A stretch of 64,000 bases of DNA from an endosymbiont of Acanthamoeba sp. UWC8. GTDB lineage: Bacteria > Pseudomonadota > Alphaproteobacteria > Rickettsiales > Midichloriaceae. Positions within the stretch are counted from its first letter, which is position 1; each line of letters begins with the position of its first letter. The stretch lies in assembly GCF_000730245.1 (NCBI RefSeq), contig NZ_CP004403.1, forward strand, positions 744,001 to 808,000, in the 5' to 3' direction. The position numbers and the translations under genes were made by a program. The notes beneath the pieces are model-generated. The model had not been told where the DNA came from. It ran no database searches and was given only the letters and a program-made list of their open reading frames with translations. This document shows positions 26,263 to 35,248 of this stretch, in pieces.

Positions 26263-26910
26263 TTAATAACGTTTATATTTATTAACTCCCTCAAGAGTTA
26301 AATTAAAGCTATATGTCACCGGAACATTAGAGGACTCAGTGTAGGCGGAAATTAAAAGGTTTTTTTCTTTTTTGTCTACAATATTTTTAAGAGAAGCATC
26401 AAATTCATTCAAATTGTTGTTAGGAAAATACATATAACTTTCAAACGGCAAAAAATCAGGGTGCTTAACTTTAAAATGTATACGTGGAGCTTGCTTATCA
26501 ACAACACCGGGGAATATGGTAAAAAAATTATATTGCCCTAGGTTGTTAGTGATTGCAGTTCCGGTATAGGCAAAGTTTTTATCGATCTGGTTATTTGCCA
26601 GAACTATATTGCCTGATGCATCCGCCTGCCAAATTTCAATTACCGCTTCAGCTACCGGTACGCAATTACTATCTAAAATTTTTCCGGTAATATTAATAAA
26701 TTCACCTTCTGCAAAATCTGGTGAACCTGCCTTTTTTCTTAAATTATTATTTTTAATAACTTTGCCTTCAAATGGAATATCATCCCAAATTGACGGAGTT
26801 AACGGGCACTGAGTATTAAACTGTGCATCAAAATTACTATAGGCTTCCTTAGCTATATTTAGCTGTATTAAAAATGCCGCCACAAGTATACAATAATTAA
26901 CCTTTAGCAT
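26263..26910 (-). CDS. Secreted protein with intradiol dioxygenase-like fold, iron ligands degraded
   Basis: A 215-residue protein with a signal peptide (MLKVNYCILVAAFLIQLNIAKEAYS). The rest matches the core of intradiol ring-cleavage dioxygenases: GKILDSNCVPVAEAVIEIWQADASGN (about 78-103), TNNLGQYNFFTIFPG (about 122-136) and PRIHFKVKHPDF (about 143-154). Known enzymes use two Tyr and two His for Fe(III): Tyr in the G-x-Y after the W-Q-A strand, Tyr in P-G-x-Y, and both His of H-I-H-F. Here the positions read G-N-I, P-G-V-V and R-I-H-F, so only one His seems left. It is thus likely non-catalytic or differently active. It overlaps elbB by 7 bases. Confidence 0.7.
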   Translation of the reverse strand: MLKVNYCILVAAFLIQLNIAKEAYSNFDAQFNTQCPLTPSIWDDIPFEGKVIKNNNLRKKAGSPDFAEGEFINITGKILDSNCVPVAEAVIEIWQADASGNIVLANNQIDKNFAYTGTAITNNLGQYNFFTIFPGVVDKQAPRIHFKVKHPDFLPFESYMYFPNNNLNEFDASLKNIVDKKEKNLLISAYTESSNVPVTYSFNLTLEGVNKYKRY

Positions 26911-27551
26911 ATTTCTACCACCTTTTTTACCAATTGTTCAATTCCCCTAGCTACTCTCGATATTCTTTCATTTCTCATATATGCTGGAGTAGATACTATC
27001 TTATTTTTTTCATCATATACACATGATTCAGTCGGGCAAACTTCTTGCTCGGCTGAGAATGCAGTAAGCAGATTATTTTCTTCGCCTAAGGTAAGTTTTA
27101 CTTTATAAGAACCTTTTACTGCTTGAGCTACTACTACGGGGGCAATACATATTGCCCCTATCGGTTTTTTCTCTCTTATGAAATCATTAATTATATTCTT
27201 CACTTCAGGTATAGCTTCACCCTTTTCACCTTTTTGCGCAATATCCGCTAAATTTTTAGCCACTCCGTACCCACCCGGAATAATGAGTGCATCAAAATCT
27301 TTACTTTTTAATTTATCCAGGGCGCTAATTTCCCCCCTCGCTATTCTTGCAGCTTCAACTAATAAATTTCTACTTTCATTCATCACGCTCCCGTCAAGAT
27401 GATTAATAACATCATATTGTTTAACGTTTGGAGCAAATATCGCTACCTTTACATTATACTTATCAAGCTCAAGTAAGGTTAGAACGGATTCTCTGATTTC
27501 AGAACCGTCCTGATGGCCACATCCGGCTAAAATCACGGCAATTTTTTTCAT
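26904..27551 (-). CDS. elbB: Glyoxalase-like protein ElbB (DJ-1/PfpI superfamily)
   Basis: A 215-residue class I glutamine-amidotransferase-like protein of the ElbB type, a glyoxalase III-like enzyme linked to isoprenoid synthesis in E. coli. It begins KKIAVILAGCGHQDGSEIRES (about 2-22), which is the ElbB hallmark, has FDALIIPGGYGVAKNLADIA (about 85-104) and the nucleophile Cys in GAICIAPVVVA (about 133-143). The length is normal. It is followed by the intradiol-fold gene (overlapping start), suggesting translational coupling. Confidence 0.88.
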   Translation of the reverse strand: MKKIAVILAGCGHQDGSEIRESVLTLLELDKYNVKVAIFAPNVKQYDVINHLDGSVMNESRNLLVEAARIARGEISALDKLKSKDFDALIIPGGYGVAKNLADIAQKGEKGEAIPEVKNIINDFIREKKPIGAICIAPVVVAQAVKGSYKVKLTLGEENNLLTAFSAEQEVCPTESCVYDEKNKIVSTPAYMRNERISRVARGIEQLVKKVVEIC

Positions 27552-27678
27552 ACATTACCTTTGTTAATATTTAAGAAGATTTTAATAATCATTCTTATAC
27601 TATATAATTTATGTTTAAAAATGAAAATACCGATTATATAATAAAATGATATAGCAAAATGTTTTTTACACTAATTGC

Positions 27679-28302
27679 ATGAGTCAAAAGCCTGATAACT
27701 CCTCGGATGATAAAAAAACCGTCAACAATATGGATTTGGAATCTCTTATTAAATTAATTAATATTGCTTATGACCTTAAAAAGGCTTTTTCAAAAGGAAA
27801 TGAGGTAGGCTCTCAAGAGATTGCGGTAGATATCAGCTTAATGGCTATGCTATTTGAATATATGGTTCTTAACTTAGACGAAAATAATATAGACCCGGAA
27901 CTAATAGAATTTCTAGAAAAGATTCTAGGACTTAAGAAGAAAAGAAAAAGGAAAAAAGAGCTTGTTAAGGATGAAGAACAACAGGAAGAAGATTTAGACT
28001 TAGAGCCTGAAGAGGCACAAGAAGTAGAGCTATCTAAAGAAGAAAAAGAAAGACGCTACAGGCTTGCAATGTATGAGATATACAAAATATTAAATCCGCA
28101 TCAGCTAGCCGGGGAAACTTCATTAGAAAACTTTGTAAATAATGTTAAAACCAGAGGAGTGGAGGAAGCTATGAAATATGAGGGGGCGGAACATGTAAAA
28201 AACTTTAATAGTAATGAATTAGAAAACCTGGAATCACATAAATTCGGATTCGTGCAAGCATTAGAAGCTCACGGAGCTAAAGGCGGGGGGAGAGGCTTGT
28301 AA
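27679..28302 (+). CDS. Charged hypothetical protein with a polybasic cluster
   Basis: A 207-residue protein of no recognised family. Residues 1-80 are mixed helical, then a KKKRKRKK run at about 86-93 resembles a monopartite nuclear localisation signal and is followed at once by an acidic stretch (about 97-120, D/E-rich). The C-terminal part is helical and ends AKGGGRGL. There is no signal peptide or membrane segment. It overlaps the end of a convergent gene by 26 bases. A nuclear or nucleic-acid target is inference from the composition only. Confidence 0.5.
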   Translation: MSQKPDNSSDDKKTVNNMDLESLIKLINIAYDLKKAFSKGNEVGSQEIAVDISLMAMLFEYMVLNLDENNIDPELIEFLEKILGLKKKRKRKKELVKDEEQQEEDLDLEPEEAQEVELSKEEKERRYRLAMYEIYKILNPHQLAGETSLENFVNNVKTRGVEEAMKYEGAEHVKNFNSNELENLESHKFGFVQALEAHGAKGGGRGL

Positions 28303-29185
28303 TTTCTTTATTATTAACTCTATCACTTACTTTATTTTCCGGTATTGTAACTTTTATTTCGCTTTCTATTATTAAAGGGGTTTTCTTTTCCGTATGCTCC
28401 GAGGCTCCATATTGCCCGATGTTTTTTTGTTTACCGTTAACAATTGCATAATTAACCCAATCTAATCCATGCTGTATAGTATTTAAATTAATACTTGTAT
28501 ACCCTAAGGTTACTATAGCAGTTAAAGTTTCTAATATATCATTCAATATCTTTTGTACTCTTGTTTCAATAAATTTCTCCCTCGTTAAAGGGGCTGCTTC
28601 AAGTTGAAACCAAGTAGCGGGAGGGTTATTAGTAAACCCGAATAAGAATTCACTAAACATTTTACCTGCCGTTAGCGAACGGTCACTTTTACCGTCTACT
28701 GCTCCGTTTTCTTTACACGCCCCATAGTGGGAAGAAATTCTTTCTCTAGTCAAACCGCTCTTTTCAAGATTGGCATAAAGTTCGCCATTATCATTTATTT
28801 TAAAGTGCCCTCCCTTGAACCCTTCTTCCAAACCTGCTGAATTATGCTTCTGGCATGTAATCAGAATATCTAAAATAATATTAGCTTTTTCTAATACTAA
28901 TGTATTTTCATTTTCAATTTTTTCTAATTCATTTTTGCTTTTATTTAAGCGCCTGGATTCAATTTTTAATCTATGATTATTATTTTTTATTGGGCTCTCA
29001 TCTGAAATCTTTATGAATGGAGCCACAAAATGAATGCATTTATATAAATGCTCGGAAAGCTCTTCATGAAATTTTAAATTTTCTAAGAATTGAGTTTTTA
29101 TTTTCTCATCGATCAGTTTATCAGCTTTAACTTTTAGTTGGTTAACTAAATTCTTTATAATGCCTTGTTCTTCTAAACCATTCAT
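28277..29185 (-). CDS. Hypothetical protein, 302 residues
   Basis: No family recognised. Residues 1-115 are helical and Lys/Glu/Asn-rich, with a coiled-coil-like part (RRLNKSKNELEKIENENTLVLEKANII, about 77-103). A middle section is richer in Gly and Ser (GLEEGFKGGHFKINDNGELYA; SSHYGACKENGAVDGKSDRS, about 117-165), and a hydrophobic helix of moderate strength lies near 215-235 (ILETLTAIVTLGYTSINL). The extreme C-terminus is SLSPRL. No signal peptide is apparent. It shares 26 bases of its 3' end with the plus-strand gene upstream, an antisense arrangement that could limit expression of both. Confidence 0.5.
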   Translation of the reverse strand: MNGLEEQGIIKNLVNQLKVKADKLIDEKIKTQFLENLKFHEELSEHLYKCIHFVAPFIKISDESPIKNNNHRLKIESRRLNKSKNELEKIENENTLVLEKANIILDILITCQKHNSAGLEEGFKGGHFKINDNGELYANLEKSGLTRERISSHYGACKENGAVDGKSDRSLTAGKMFSEFLFGFTNNPPATWFQLEAAPLTREKFIETRVQKILNDILETLTAIVTLGYTSINLNTIQHGLDWVNYAIVNGKQKNIGQYGASEHTEKKTPLIIESEIKVTIPENKVSDRVNNKEITSLSPRL

Positions 29186-29288
29186 AGTGCAACCAAAAAA
29201 TACTCAATGGCACTACTATATATATAACAGGTTAACAAACAGTTAACTTGTTTGGTTGATTTGAGGCTAAATATAAAATTATTAAGAA

Positions 29289-29795
29289 TTAACCGAAGAG
29301 TTTACTAAAGCCGGACTTTTGCTTTAAATTTTTAACTTCACCTTCGTTAACGGGCTTGCCTTCTTTAAGGTTATTAGAGATTCTTTCCTTCTCTAATTCA
29401 GCATCTACCACTGGTTCTTTCCCGCTTTCATCATTTAATGATCCTAAAGTTTTTCTGATAAAACCACGATTTTCTGTAGTATCTTGTTTACCTAAAGCTT
29501 CATTATCTATTGATTCTTTAACCGCACTTTTTGTTGCCGAGGTTGAAACCGCATTAAGCAAACGGCTTTCCTCTACTGTGTATTTAGCAGCATTTTCGGA
29601 ATTCCTTCTGGGTAATGCTCTTTTATCCACGCCCGGTTCATTTAAATTAAATTCGGGAGGTATGCTTAAGGGAGGATAAGAGACTACGGTAAACTCATCT
29701 GGTCCTTCTTTTCTAAGCCCTAAGCTGGATTTAACATCATTACTGCAGCTAGTTAGAAGAATTAAAAATGGTATAGATAAAATTATTTTTTTCAT
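29289..29795 (-). CDS. DUF3035 lipoprotein, BamF-like
   Basis: A 168-residue lipoprotein: signal MKKIILSIPFLILLTSC with lipobox (LLTSC, Cys17), then G-P-D-E-F-T-V-V-S-Y-P-P-L-S-I-P-P-E-F-N-L-N-E-P-G (about 32-56). This conserved block is typical of alphaproteobacterial DUF3035, a subunit (BamF) of the beta-barrel assembly complex in Caulobacter. The remainder is charged and poorly conserved. It fits with bamD in the same window, though the two are not adjacent. Confidence 0.75.
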   Translation of the reverse strand: MKKIILSIPFLILLTSCSNDVKSSLGLRKEGPDEFTVVSYPPLSIPPEFNLNEPGVDKRALPRRNSENAAKYTVEESRLLNAVSTSATKSAVKESIDNEALGKQDTTENRGFIRKTLGSLNDESGKEPVVDAELEKERISNNLKEGKPVNEGEVKNLKQKSGFSKLFG

Positions 29796-29880
29796 ATATA
29801 TAAAATCTTAGCAAACTTTGCCTTATTTTCTACAGCGGTTTTTCGCTTTTTACAAGCATTTTTAAGGATATAAACTATAT

Positions 29881-30915
29881 ATGAATAAATTCAAGAAAGC
29901 AGTAGTATTATTTAACTTAGGTGGGCCCGATAGTTTAGATGCAGTGAAACCCTTTTTGTTTAATTTGTTTTATGATAAAGCTATTTTAAATATTCCAAAT
30001 CCTTTCAGGTTTCTACTTGCCATATTTATTTCCTCAAGGCGGGCTGAATACGCAAAGAAAATATATGAAAAAATAGGCGGCAAATCTCCTATCTTAGAAC
30101 TGACAAAGCTTCAGGCAGATGCCTTAGAATTAAGCTTGAATAAGGAGAGCGGCAATGAATTCAAAGTTTTTATTGCGATGAGATGCTGGCATCCTTTAAC
30201 TGAAGATGTGGTGAGTAGAGTAAAAGATTTTAATCCTGATGAAGTTATTTTACTTCCCCTGTATCCGCAGTTTTCCACTACCACTACCGCTTCCTCAATT
30301 TCACATTGGCATAAAACCGCACATAAATTTAACTTGCATGCGCCCTCTAGAACAGTTTGCTGCTATCCACAAAACCAAGGTTTTATTGATGCATATGTTG
30401 ATTTGACTCGAAAAAAATATGAAGAAGCAGTTAATATTGCACATCCTATAATTCTATTTTCAGCACACGGCATCCCTCTTAATCGTGTTAAAGCGGGAGA
30501 TCCTTATGAATGGCAGGTAAACCAAACAGTAAAAGCAATTGTAGAAGGTTTGAATATAGAAAATTTAGACTATAAAATTTGCTATCAAAGTAAAGTGGGA
30601 CCTCTGGAATGGCTTAAACCTGCCACCGAAGACGAGATAATAAAAGCAAGTACTGATAAGAAACCTATTGTTGTGGTGCCTATAGCATTTGTTTCAGAAC
30701 ATTCGGAAACTATAGTTGAGTTGGATATGATGTATAAGGAGTTGGCTGAACAAAACAGCTGCCCTGGATATTTCAGGGTTGAAGCGGTTGGTACTCATCC
30801 AAAGTTTATTGAAGGCCTTGCAGAACTTTGTCTAAATCAGGATAATAATTCATATATTAATAATAATATAAAAGAATGCTCACAAAAATTTAGCAAATGT
30901 CCATGTTCTAATTAA
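29881..30915 (+). CDS. hemH: Ferrochelatase
   Basis: HemH inserts Fe(II) into protoporphyrin IX, the last step of haem synthesis. The 344-residue protein opens [21 protein letters not shown] (about 6-26), has [11 protein letters not shown] (about 123-133), the catalytic His in FSAHGIP (about 199-205), and [12 protein letters not shown] (about 238-249). F-V-S-E-H-S-E-T near 275 supplies the acidic partner. Length is usual for proteobacteria. With hemB also in the window, the haem pathway appears to be present. Confidence 0.96.
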   Translation: MNKFKKAVVLFNLGGPDSLDAVKPFLFNLFYDKAILNIPNPFRFLLAIFISSRRAEYAKKIYEKIGGKSPILELTKLQADALELSLNKESGNEFKVFIAMRCWHPLTEDVVSRVKDFNPDEVILLPLYPQFSTTTTASSISHWHKTAHKFNLHAPSRTVCCYPQNQGFIDAYVDLTRKKYEEAVNIAHPIILFSAHGIPLNRVKAGDPYEWQVNQTVKAIVEGLNIENLDYKICYQSKVGPLEWLKPATEDEIIKASTDKKPIVVVPIAFVSEHSETIVELDMMYKELAEQNSCPGYFRVEAVGTHPKFIEGLAELCLNQDNNSYINNNIKECSQKFSKCPCSN

Positions 30916-30970
30916 TAAGAATTAGTTTATTATATAATAATTAATTATAGTTATTATATACATCATAAAA

Positions 30971-31495
30971 ATGGAAAATTGTTTAGATAGCAGCATTACT
31001 ACCAGACAATCACACTCTTTAATAACCGGCAGTGAATTCTTATATGATTTAATTCAATGGAGTATTATTGCTAGGCTTACTTATAATAATAAGCAAAGCT
31101 TAACTTATTCTTTTGTATTAACGAGCCTTAAAAGTGCAGTCGGTACATTTGTACAGCCGCTTTGCAGTAATGATAATAAATTCTCAACCGCTTACTTAGA
31201 AACTTTTTCAACAGAAATTTTTAATTTTTCAAAGGTTTTTATAATCTATTCTGCAGGTGCTTCAATATCGCATTCACTAAATGATAATGGTTATATATCC
31301 AAAACCACTGTAGAAATTTCTAAAGCAGCTTCGGCCTTTTTACTAAATACAATTATACACTATTATCCTGACTATCAAGATTCCTTTTTTGAAAATTTTA
31401 TTAGCGGAACATTAAATAAAACCATAGCGGAACTTAGCGAACCGGAAAGCATACAAATTCACTACCCCTCTTTCCAGAATGAATTTAATGCTTGA
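30971..31495 (+). CDS. Hypothetical protein, 174 residues
   Basis: An ATG-started frame of unrecognised family. It is Ser/Asn/Thr-rich with weakly hydrophobic helices (FSKVFIIYSAGASIS, about 90-104; ASAFLLNTIIHYYP, about 120-133) but no clear membrane segment or signal peptide. It lies 55 bases downstream of hemH and 107 bases before the SDR gene. Codon use and AT content are like its neighbours. It may belong to the orphan set of this genome; function unknown. Confidence 0.45.
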   Translation: MENCLDSSITTRQSHSLITGSEFLYDLIQWSIIARLTYNNKQSLTYSFVLTSLKSAVGTFVQPLCSNDNKFSTAYLETFSTEIFNFSKVFIIYSAGASISHSLNDNGYISKTTVEISKAASAFLLNTIIHYYPDYQDSFFENFISGTLNKTIAELSEPESIQIHYPSFQNEFNA

Positions 31496-31602
31496 TACCC
31501 TGCTTTTAAACTAATTTTAAAACCTTTAAAAAGTTATTTACCAAATTTTTAATCTATCTATATTAAAATCTTATAAGATTAATACAATGTGATAGAGGGC
31601 TC

Positions 31603-32340
31603 ATGGCAAATTATCTGATAATTGCGGGAACTAGTAGGATTGGTCAATCAGTAGCACAAGATTTGCTTAAATCTGGAAACACCGTTTTCATTACCGGCAG
31701 AAATAAGGAAAAAACCAAAAAAATTGCAGATGAACTCGGTAACGTTCAATATGAAATCTTGGATGCAACTGATTTTGATGCAGTAAATTTATGCTTTGCA
31801 AAAGTTAAATCATTATGCGGTGAGCTTCATGGAGTGGTAAATTGTGCCGGCTCGTTCTTACTCAAGCCCGCACACTTAACAACACGGGAAGAATTTGATT
31901 TAAACATAAATGCTAATTTAACTTCAGCTTTCGCAGTCGTAAGGGCAGCCGGAGAACATATGTTAAACGGCGGATCGGTTGTTCTTATCTCTTCGGCGGT
32001 GGCTAAAATCGGGCTTGCGAGCCATGAGGCAATGGCTGCGGCTAAAGCCGGGGTCATTGGCCTTATGATGTCAGCCGCTGCAAGTTATGCACATCAAAAC
32101 TTAAGGTTTAATGCAGTAGCCCCGGGACTTGTGGAAACTGATATGTCTAAAAAAGTTACCTCTAACCCGCTTACCCTTGAAGCATCAAAGAAAATGCATC
32201 CATTAGGAAGAATCGGAACCCCCGATGAAGCGGCAAGATTAATCACCTTCCTGCTTGCTGAAGAAAACAGCTGGATTACCGGGCAAGCAATTAGTATTGA
32301 CGGCGGCATAAGCACTATCCAGCCGAAAGTTAAAATTTAG
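31603..32340 (+). CDS. Short-chain dehydrogenase/reductase family protein, non-canonical active site
   Basis: A 245-residue classical-length SDR. The nucleotide-binding loop is GTSRIGQS (about 9-16), an imperfect T-G-x3-G-x-G; N-C-A-G (about 80-83) and the catalytic-Ser region V-V-L-I-S-S-A-V-A (about 126-134) are present. Where the Y-x-x-x-K pair should be, the sequence is HEAMAAAKAG (about 142-151): Lys is kept but Tyr is replaced by Met. The C-terminal ITGQAISIDGG is typical. An H-E-A-[IM]-A-A-A-K subgroup of SDR proteins exists as far as I recall, so loss may be a family trait. Precedes the VOC gene with 23 bases between. Confidence 0.8.
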   Translation: MANYLIIAGTSRIGQSVAQDLLKSGNTVFITGRNKEKTKKIADELGNVQYEILDATDFDAVNLCFAKVKSLCGELHGVVNCAGSFLLKPAHLTTREEFDLNINANLTSAFAVVRAAGEHMLNGGSVVLISSAVAKIGLASHEAMAAAKAGVIGLMMSAAASYAHQNLRFNAVAPGLVETDMSKKVTSNPLTLEASKKMHPLGRIGTPDEAARLITFLLAEENSWITGQAISIDGGISTIQPKVKI

Positions 32341-32363
32341 TTTTATAAAATATGAGAGGAAAT

Positions 32364-32825
32364 ATGAACAATAATGAGATTACCGCAGAAGGTTTAAATC
32401 ACCTTTCTACTATGATTAGTGTTAAAGATGCTAATGAAGCAGTAAAATTCTATGTTGAGGTATTCGGATTTAAAGCACATGAGGTTACCAATGACCGAGA
32501 GGGAAATGTTGTATTTGCAAGGCTGGTTTATAAAGGGATTAACCTAATGATCGCCCCTCCAAATCCTATTGAAGAGGAAGATTTTATGTCACCTCCCGTT
32601 TCAAGTAACTGTCCTCCGCAAGTTAGCTTTTATGTTTATTGTGATAATCTTGAAGAAAGCTACTGCAAAGCAAAAGATTATGGGCTAAAATTTCTTCATG
32701 GTAAAGAAATAAAATTTTGGGGTGATAAAGCTTTTAGAGTATTAGATCCAAACGGATATATCTGGAATTTTGCGACCAAGTTCGCTGAGCATGATGCAAC
32801 TAAAGTACCTCGCGAAGTGTTATAA
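32364..32825 (+). CDS. VOC-superfamily protein (glyoxalase/PhnB-like)
   Basis: A 153-residue protein of the vicinal oxygen chelate fold: two beta-alpha-beta-beta-beta modules, with STMISVKDANEAVKFYVEVFGFKAHEV in the first and V-S-F-Y-V-Y-C-D-N-L-E-E-S and KAFRVLDPNGYIWNFATKF in the second. The latter ends in the conserved D-P-x-G-x-x-W pattern. Members include glyoxalases, dioxygenases and resistance proteins; the substrate is unknown. The start at 32364 is chosen for its GAGAGGA ribosome site 3-9 bases upstream; an ATG at 32352 overlaps that site. It appears to be in an operon with the SDR gene. Confidence 0.85.
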   Translation: MNNNEITAEGLNHLSTMISVKDANEAVKFYVEVFGFKAHEVTNDREGNVVFARLVYKGINLMIAPPNPIEEEDFMSPPVSSNCPPQVSFYVYCDNLEESYCKAKDYGLKFLHGKEIKFWGDKAFRVLDPNGYIWNFATKFAEHDATKVPREVL

Positions 32826-32885
32826 TAAAATCCAAAAAGCTCATTTGGGCTAAATATTTTTATATTTATTTTTATGTTGTGTTTT

Positions 32886-33383
32886 TTAAATAGTTATATT
32901 TCTAATTCCTTCCAAAGTTAGAATAGAGTGCTTTAGCTCTATTCCACCGGCATATCCGGTAAGAGAATTATTGCTACCTATAACACGATGGCAAGGCACA
33001 ATTAATGAAATCGGATTTCTTCCGACTGCCGCCGCCACGGCTCGAATGCTATTCGAAGCACCGATATTATTTGCCAGTTCCTTATAGGTTATAGTTTTTC
33101 CGTAAGGTATTTTACTGAGCTCTTCCCATACTTTTTTTTGAAATTCGGTGAACTTTATGAAACTATAAGGTATTTCAAATTTTCTTCTATTCCCGCATGA
33201 ATATTCTTTAAGCTGCTTTTCAGCTAATTTTAATATCTCCAGTTCCGAGTCATTTTGCCACTCCAGTTTGAGTTGGGGAATATATTTTTCTTTAACAAAA
33301 TATAGTCCAGTTATATTTTCCGAATCCGATAATAAAAGTATATCTCCTAGCTTTGTAGTAATATTAGAATAATATTTTGTCAT
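32886..33383 (-). CDS. ogt: Methylated-DNA--protein-cysteine methyltransferase
   Basis: A 165-residue Ogt/Ada-C type repair protein that removes O6-alkyl groups from guanine by transferring them to its own cysteine. The active site PCHRV (Cys131 in SLIVPCHRVIG) is intact, and the helix-turn-helix region (TITYKELANNIGASNSIRAVAAAVGRNP, about 97-124) with the Arg finger is in place. Length matches Ogt. It stands alone, convergent with the VOC gene and divergent from the ABC permease gene. Confidence 0.94.
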   Translation of the reverse strand: MTKYYSNITTKLGDILLLSDSENITGLYFVKEKYIPQLKLEWQNDSELEILKLAEKQLKEYSCGNRRKFEIPYSFIKFTEFQKKVWEELSKIPYGKTITYKELANNIGASNSIRAVAAAVGRNPISLIVPCHRVIGSNNSLTGYAGGIELKHSILTLEGIRNITI

Positions 33384-33499
33384 ATAAAAAACCGTGTTAT
33401 ATAATTATCAGAAGCTTACACTACTCTTTAATAATATTGAAAATATAAAAAAATCTGCTCATACTTAATTAATAAGCAAAAATATTAAAGACGAATAAA

Positions 33500-35239
33500 A
33501 TGCTAAAATCAAATATAATATTTTTAAAAAACGCACAAAACCCGGTAAAAATATTATTTTTAAATTTAGCGGCATTAACCATTGTACTTAGTATGTTTTT
33601 CTGTCTCAGTCTTGCAGCAAAAAAGACAAATGTTAATATTAGCGTTTATGAAACCGAGTATATTTCCCTAGCAAGTTCTAACTTACCCTATTATGCCTTA
33701 ATGACCTCGGCAAGAATATTTATTGCGGTTATTTTTTCACTTATATTTGCTCTCTGTGTCTCTACACTCGCTGCAAAAAGTAAAAAAGCGGAGGAAATTA
33801 TTCTTCCCCTTTTAGATGTTATGCAATCAATTCCGATTTTAGGCTATGCCTCGTTTGCAGTTACTTTCTTTGTTGCGCTTTCTCCTCATAAAGTATTGGG
33901 CGTGGAAATGGCGGTAATTTTTGTCATTTTTACTTCTCAGGTATGGAATATAACATTTAGCATGCATCAATCATTGAAAACGGTACCACAGGATATAATA
34001 GAAGCTTCAATTATTTTCGGATTATCTCCCTGGCAAAGATTTTGGCTGGCAGAGCTTCCTTTCGCCATTCCGGGTTTAGTTTGGAATATTATGGTTTCGG
34101 TATCGGGAAGTTGGTTTTTCATAGTTGCTTCCGAGGCAATATCGGTAGGTAATATTAATTATACCCTACCCGGCATAGGCTCTTACCTCGGTGCTGCAAT
34201 AGCCCGAAAAGACTGGCATGCTATTATATATTCAATTCTAACTACACTGATTCTAATCATTTTATATAATAAGCTAATTTTTCAACCTTTAGTAGTTTGG
34301 GCAAGGAAATTTAAGTATGAAATGGTAAATGCTCAAGAAATAAGCGGATCTTGGATTTACAATATACTAAGTAAATCCGTATTATTAAAAATTCTATTCA
34401 AACCTTTTTCCTGGTTTATAAGCAAAATCTTTAAATTTAGTTTTAGAAGCTCCCTATCATTACCCTCTTATAAACAACATGCCATCGCTAAAAGTAAGAG
34501 CTTCAATTATGCCTGGTATCTGAGTATTGCGTTTCTAACGGCAAGCCTTGCTTATTATATATTCAGCTTTTTGTATAATTTCAGTAATTTGAGTCAACTT
34601 ACCCATGTGCTTTTTTTAGGAGCTATTACTGCCTTAAGAATTATTGTTTTAATATTTTTAGCTTTAATTATATTAATCCCTATCGGAATATATATAGGTT
34701 TAAATGAAAAGCTAGCTGCAGGGGTGCAACCGGTAATATTGTTTCTTGCTGCTTTCCCGGCAAATCTGTTATTTCCTTTTTTTGTTATAATAATCGTAAG
34801 TAATAATTTAAACCCTAATATTTGGCTTAGCCCTTTGATTATACTTGGTGCACAATGGTATATTTTGTTAAATATCATTGCTGGGGTTTCAGCACTGCCG
34901 AGAGAACTCCTTGAAGCTGCTTCTTTATTTAATATTAAAGGCTTAATTTTTATAAGGAAAGTTATTCTGCCAAGTATTCTTCCTTATATAATTACCGGCT
35001 CTCTTTGCGCTTCAGGAGGAGCTTGGAATGCAAGCATTGTTGCAGAAGCTGTTAACTGGGGGGGAACCACTCTTTATGCGACCGGTTTAGGCGCTTATAT
35101 AGCTCAAAACACTATTGCGGGAGAATATCATAACATAAGTTTAGGAGTATGTATTATGTGCTTTTACGTTATGCTTTTAAACAAATTAGTATGGCGCCCT
35201 TTATATAAATTAACTGAAAAAACTTTGCATTTGGGATAG
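33500..35239 (+). CDS. ABC transporter permease, two fused BPD domains (NitT/TauT type)
   Basis: A 579-residue inner-membrane protein with about 12 hydrophobic segments. It contains two copies of the binding-protein-dependent permease domain: the first carries the EAA loop EASIIFGLSPWQRFWLAELPFAIPGLVW (about 167-195), the second EAASLFNIKGLIFIRKVILPSILPYIITG (about 470-500). Such double permeases occur in the NitT/TauT (nitrate, sulfonate, bicarbonate-like) importer group. It is followed 9 bases later by its ATPase gene. No periplasmic binding protein gene is adjacent, so the substrate cannot be predicted. Confidence 0.88.
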   Translation: MLKSNIIFLKNAQNPVKILFLNLAALTIVLSMFFCLSLAAKKTNVNISVYETEYISLASSNLPYYALMTSARIFIAVIFSLIFALCVSTLAAKSKKAEEIILPLLDVMQSIPILGYASFAVTFFVALSPHKVLGVEMAVIFVIFTSQVWNITFSMHQSLKTVPQDIIEASIIFGLSPWQRFWLAELPFAIPGLVWNIMVSVSGSWFFIVASEAISVGNINYTLPGIGSYLGAAIARKDWHAIIYSILTTLILIILYNKLIFQPLVVWARKFKYEMVNAQEISGSWIYNILSKSVLLKILFKPFSWFISKIFKFSFRSSLSLPSYKQHAIAKSKSFNYAWYLSIAFLTASLAYYIFSFLYNFSNLSQLTHVLFLGAITALRIIVLIFLALIILIPIGIYIGLNEKLAAGVQPVILFLAAFPANLLFPFFVIIIVSNNLNPNIWLSPLIILGAQWYILLNIIAGVSALPRELLEAASLFNIKGLIFIRKVILPSILPYIITGSLCASGGAWNASIVAEAVNWGGTTLYATGLGAYIAQNTIAGEYHNISLGVCIMCFYVMLLNKLVWRPLYKLTEKTLHLG

Positions 35240-35248
35240 GAGAAATTT

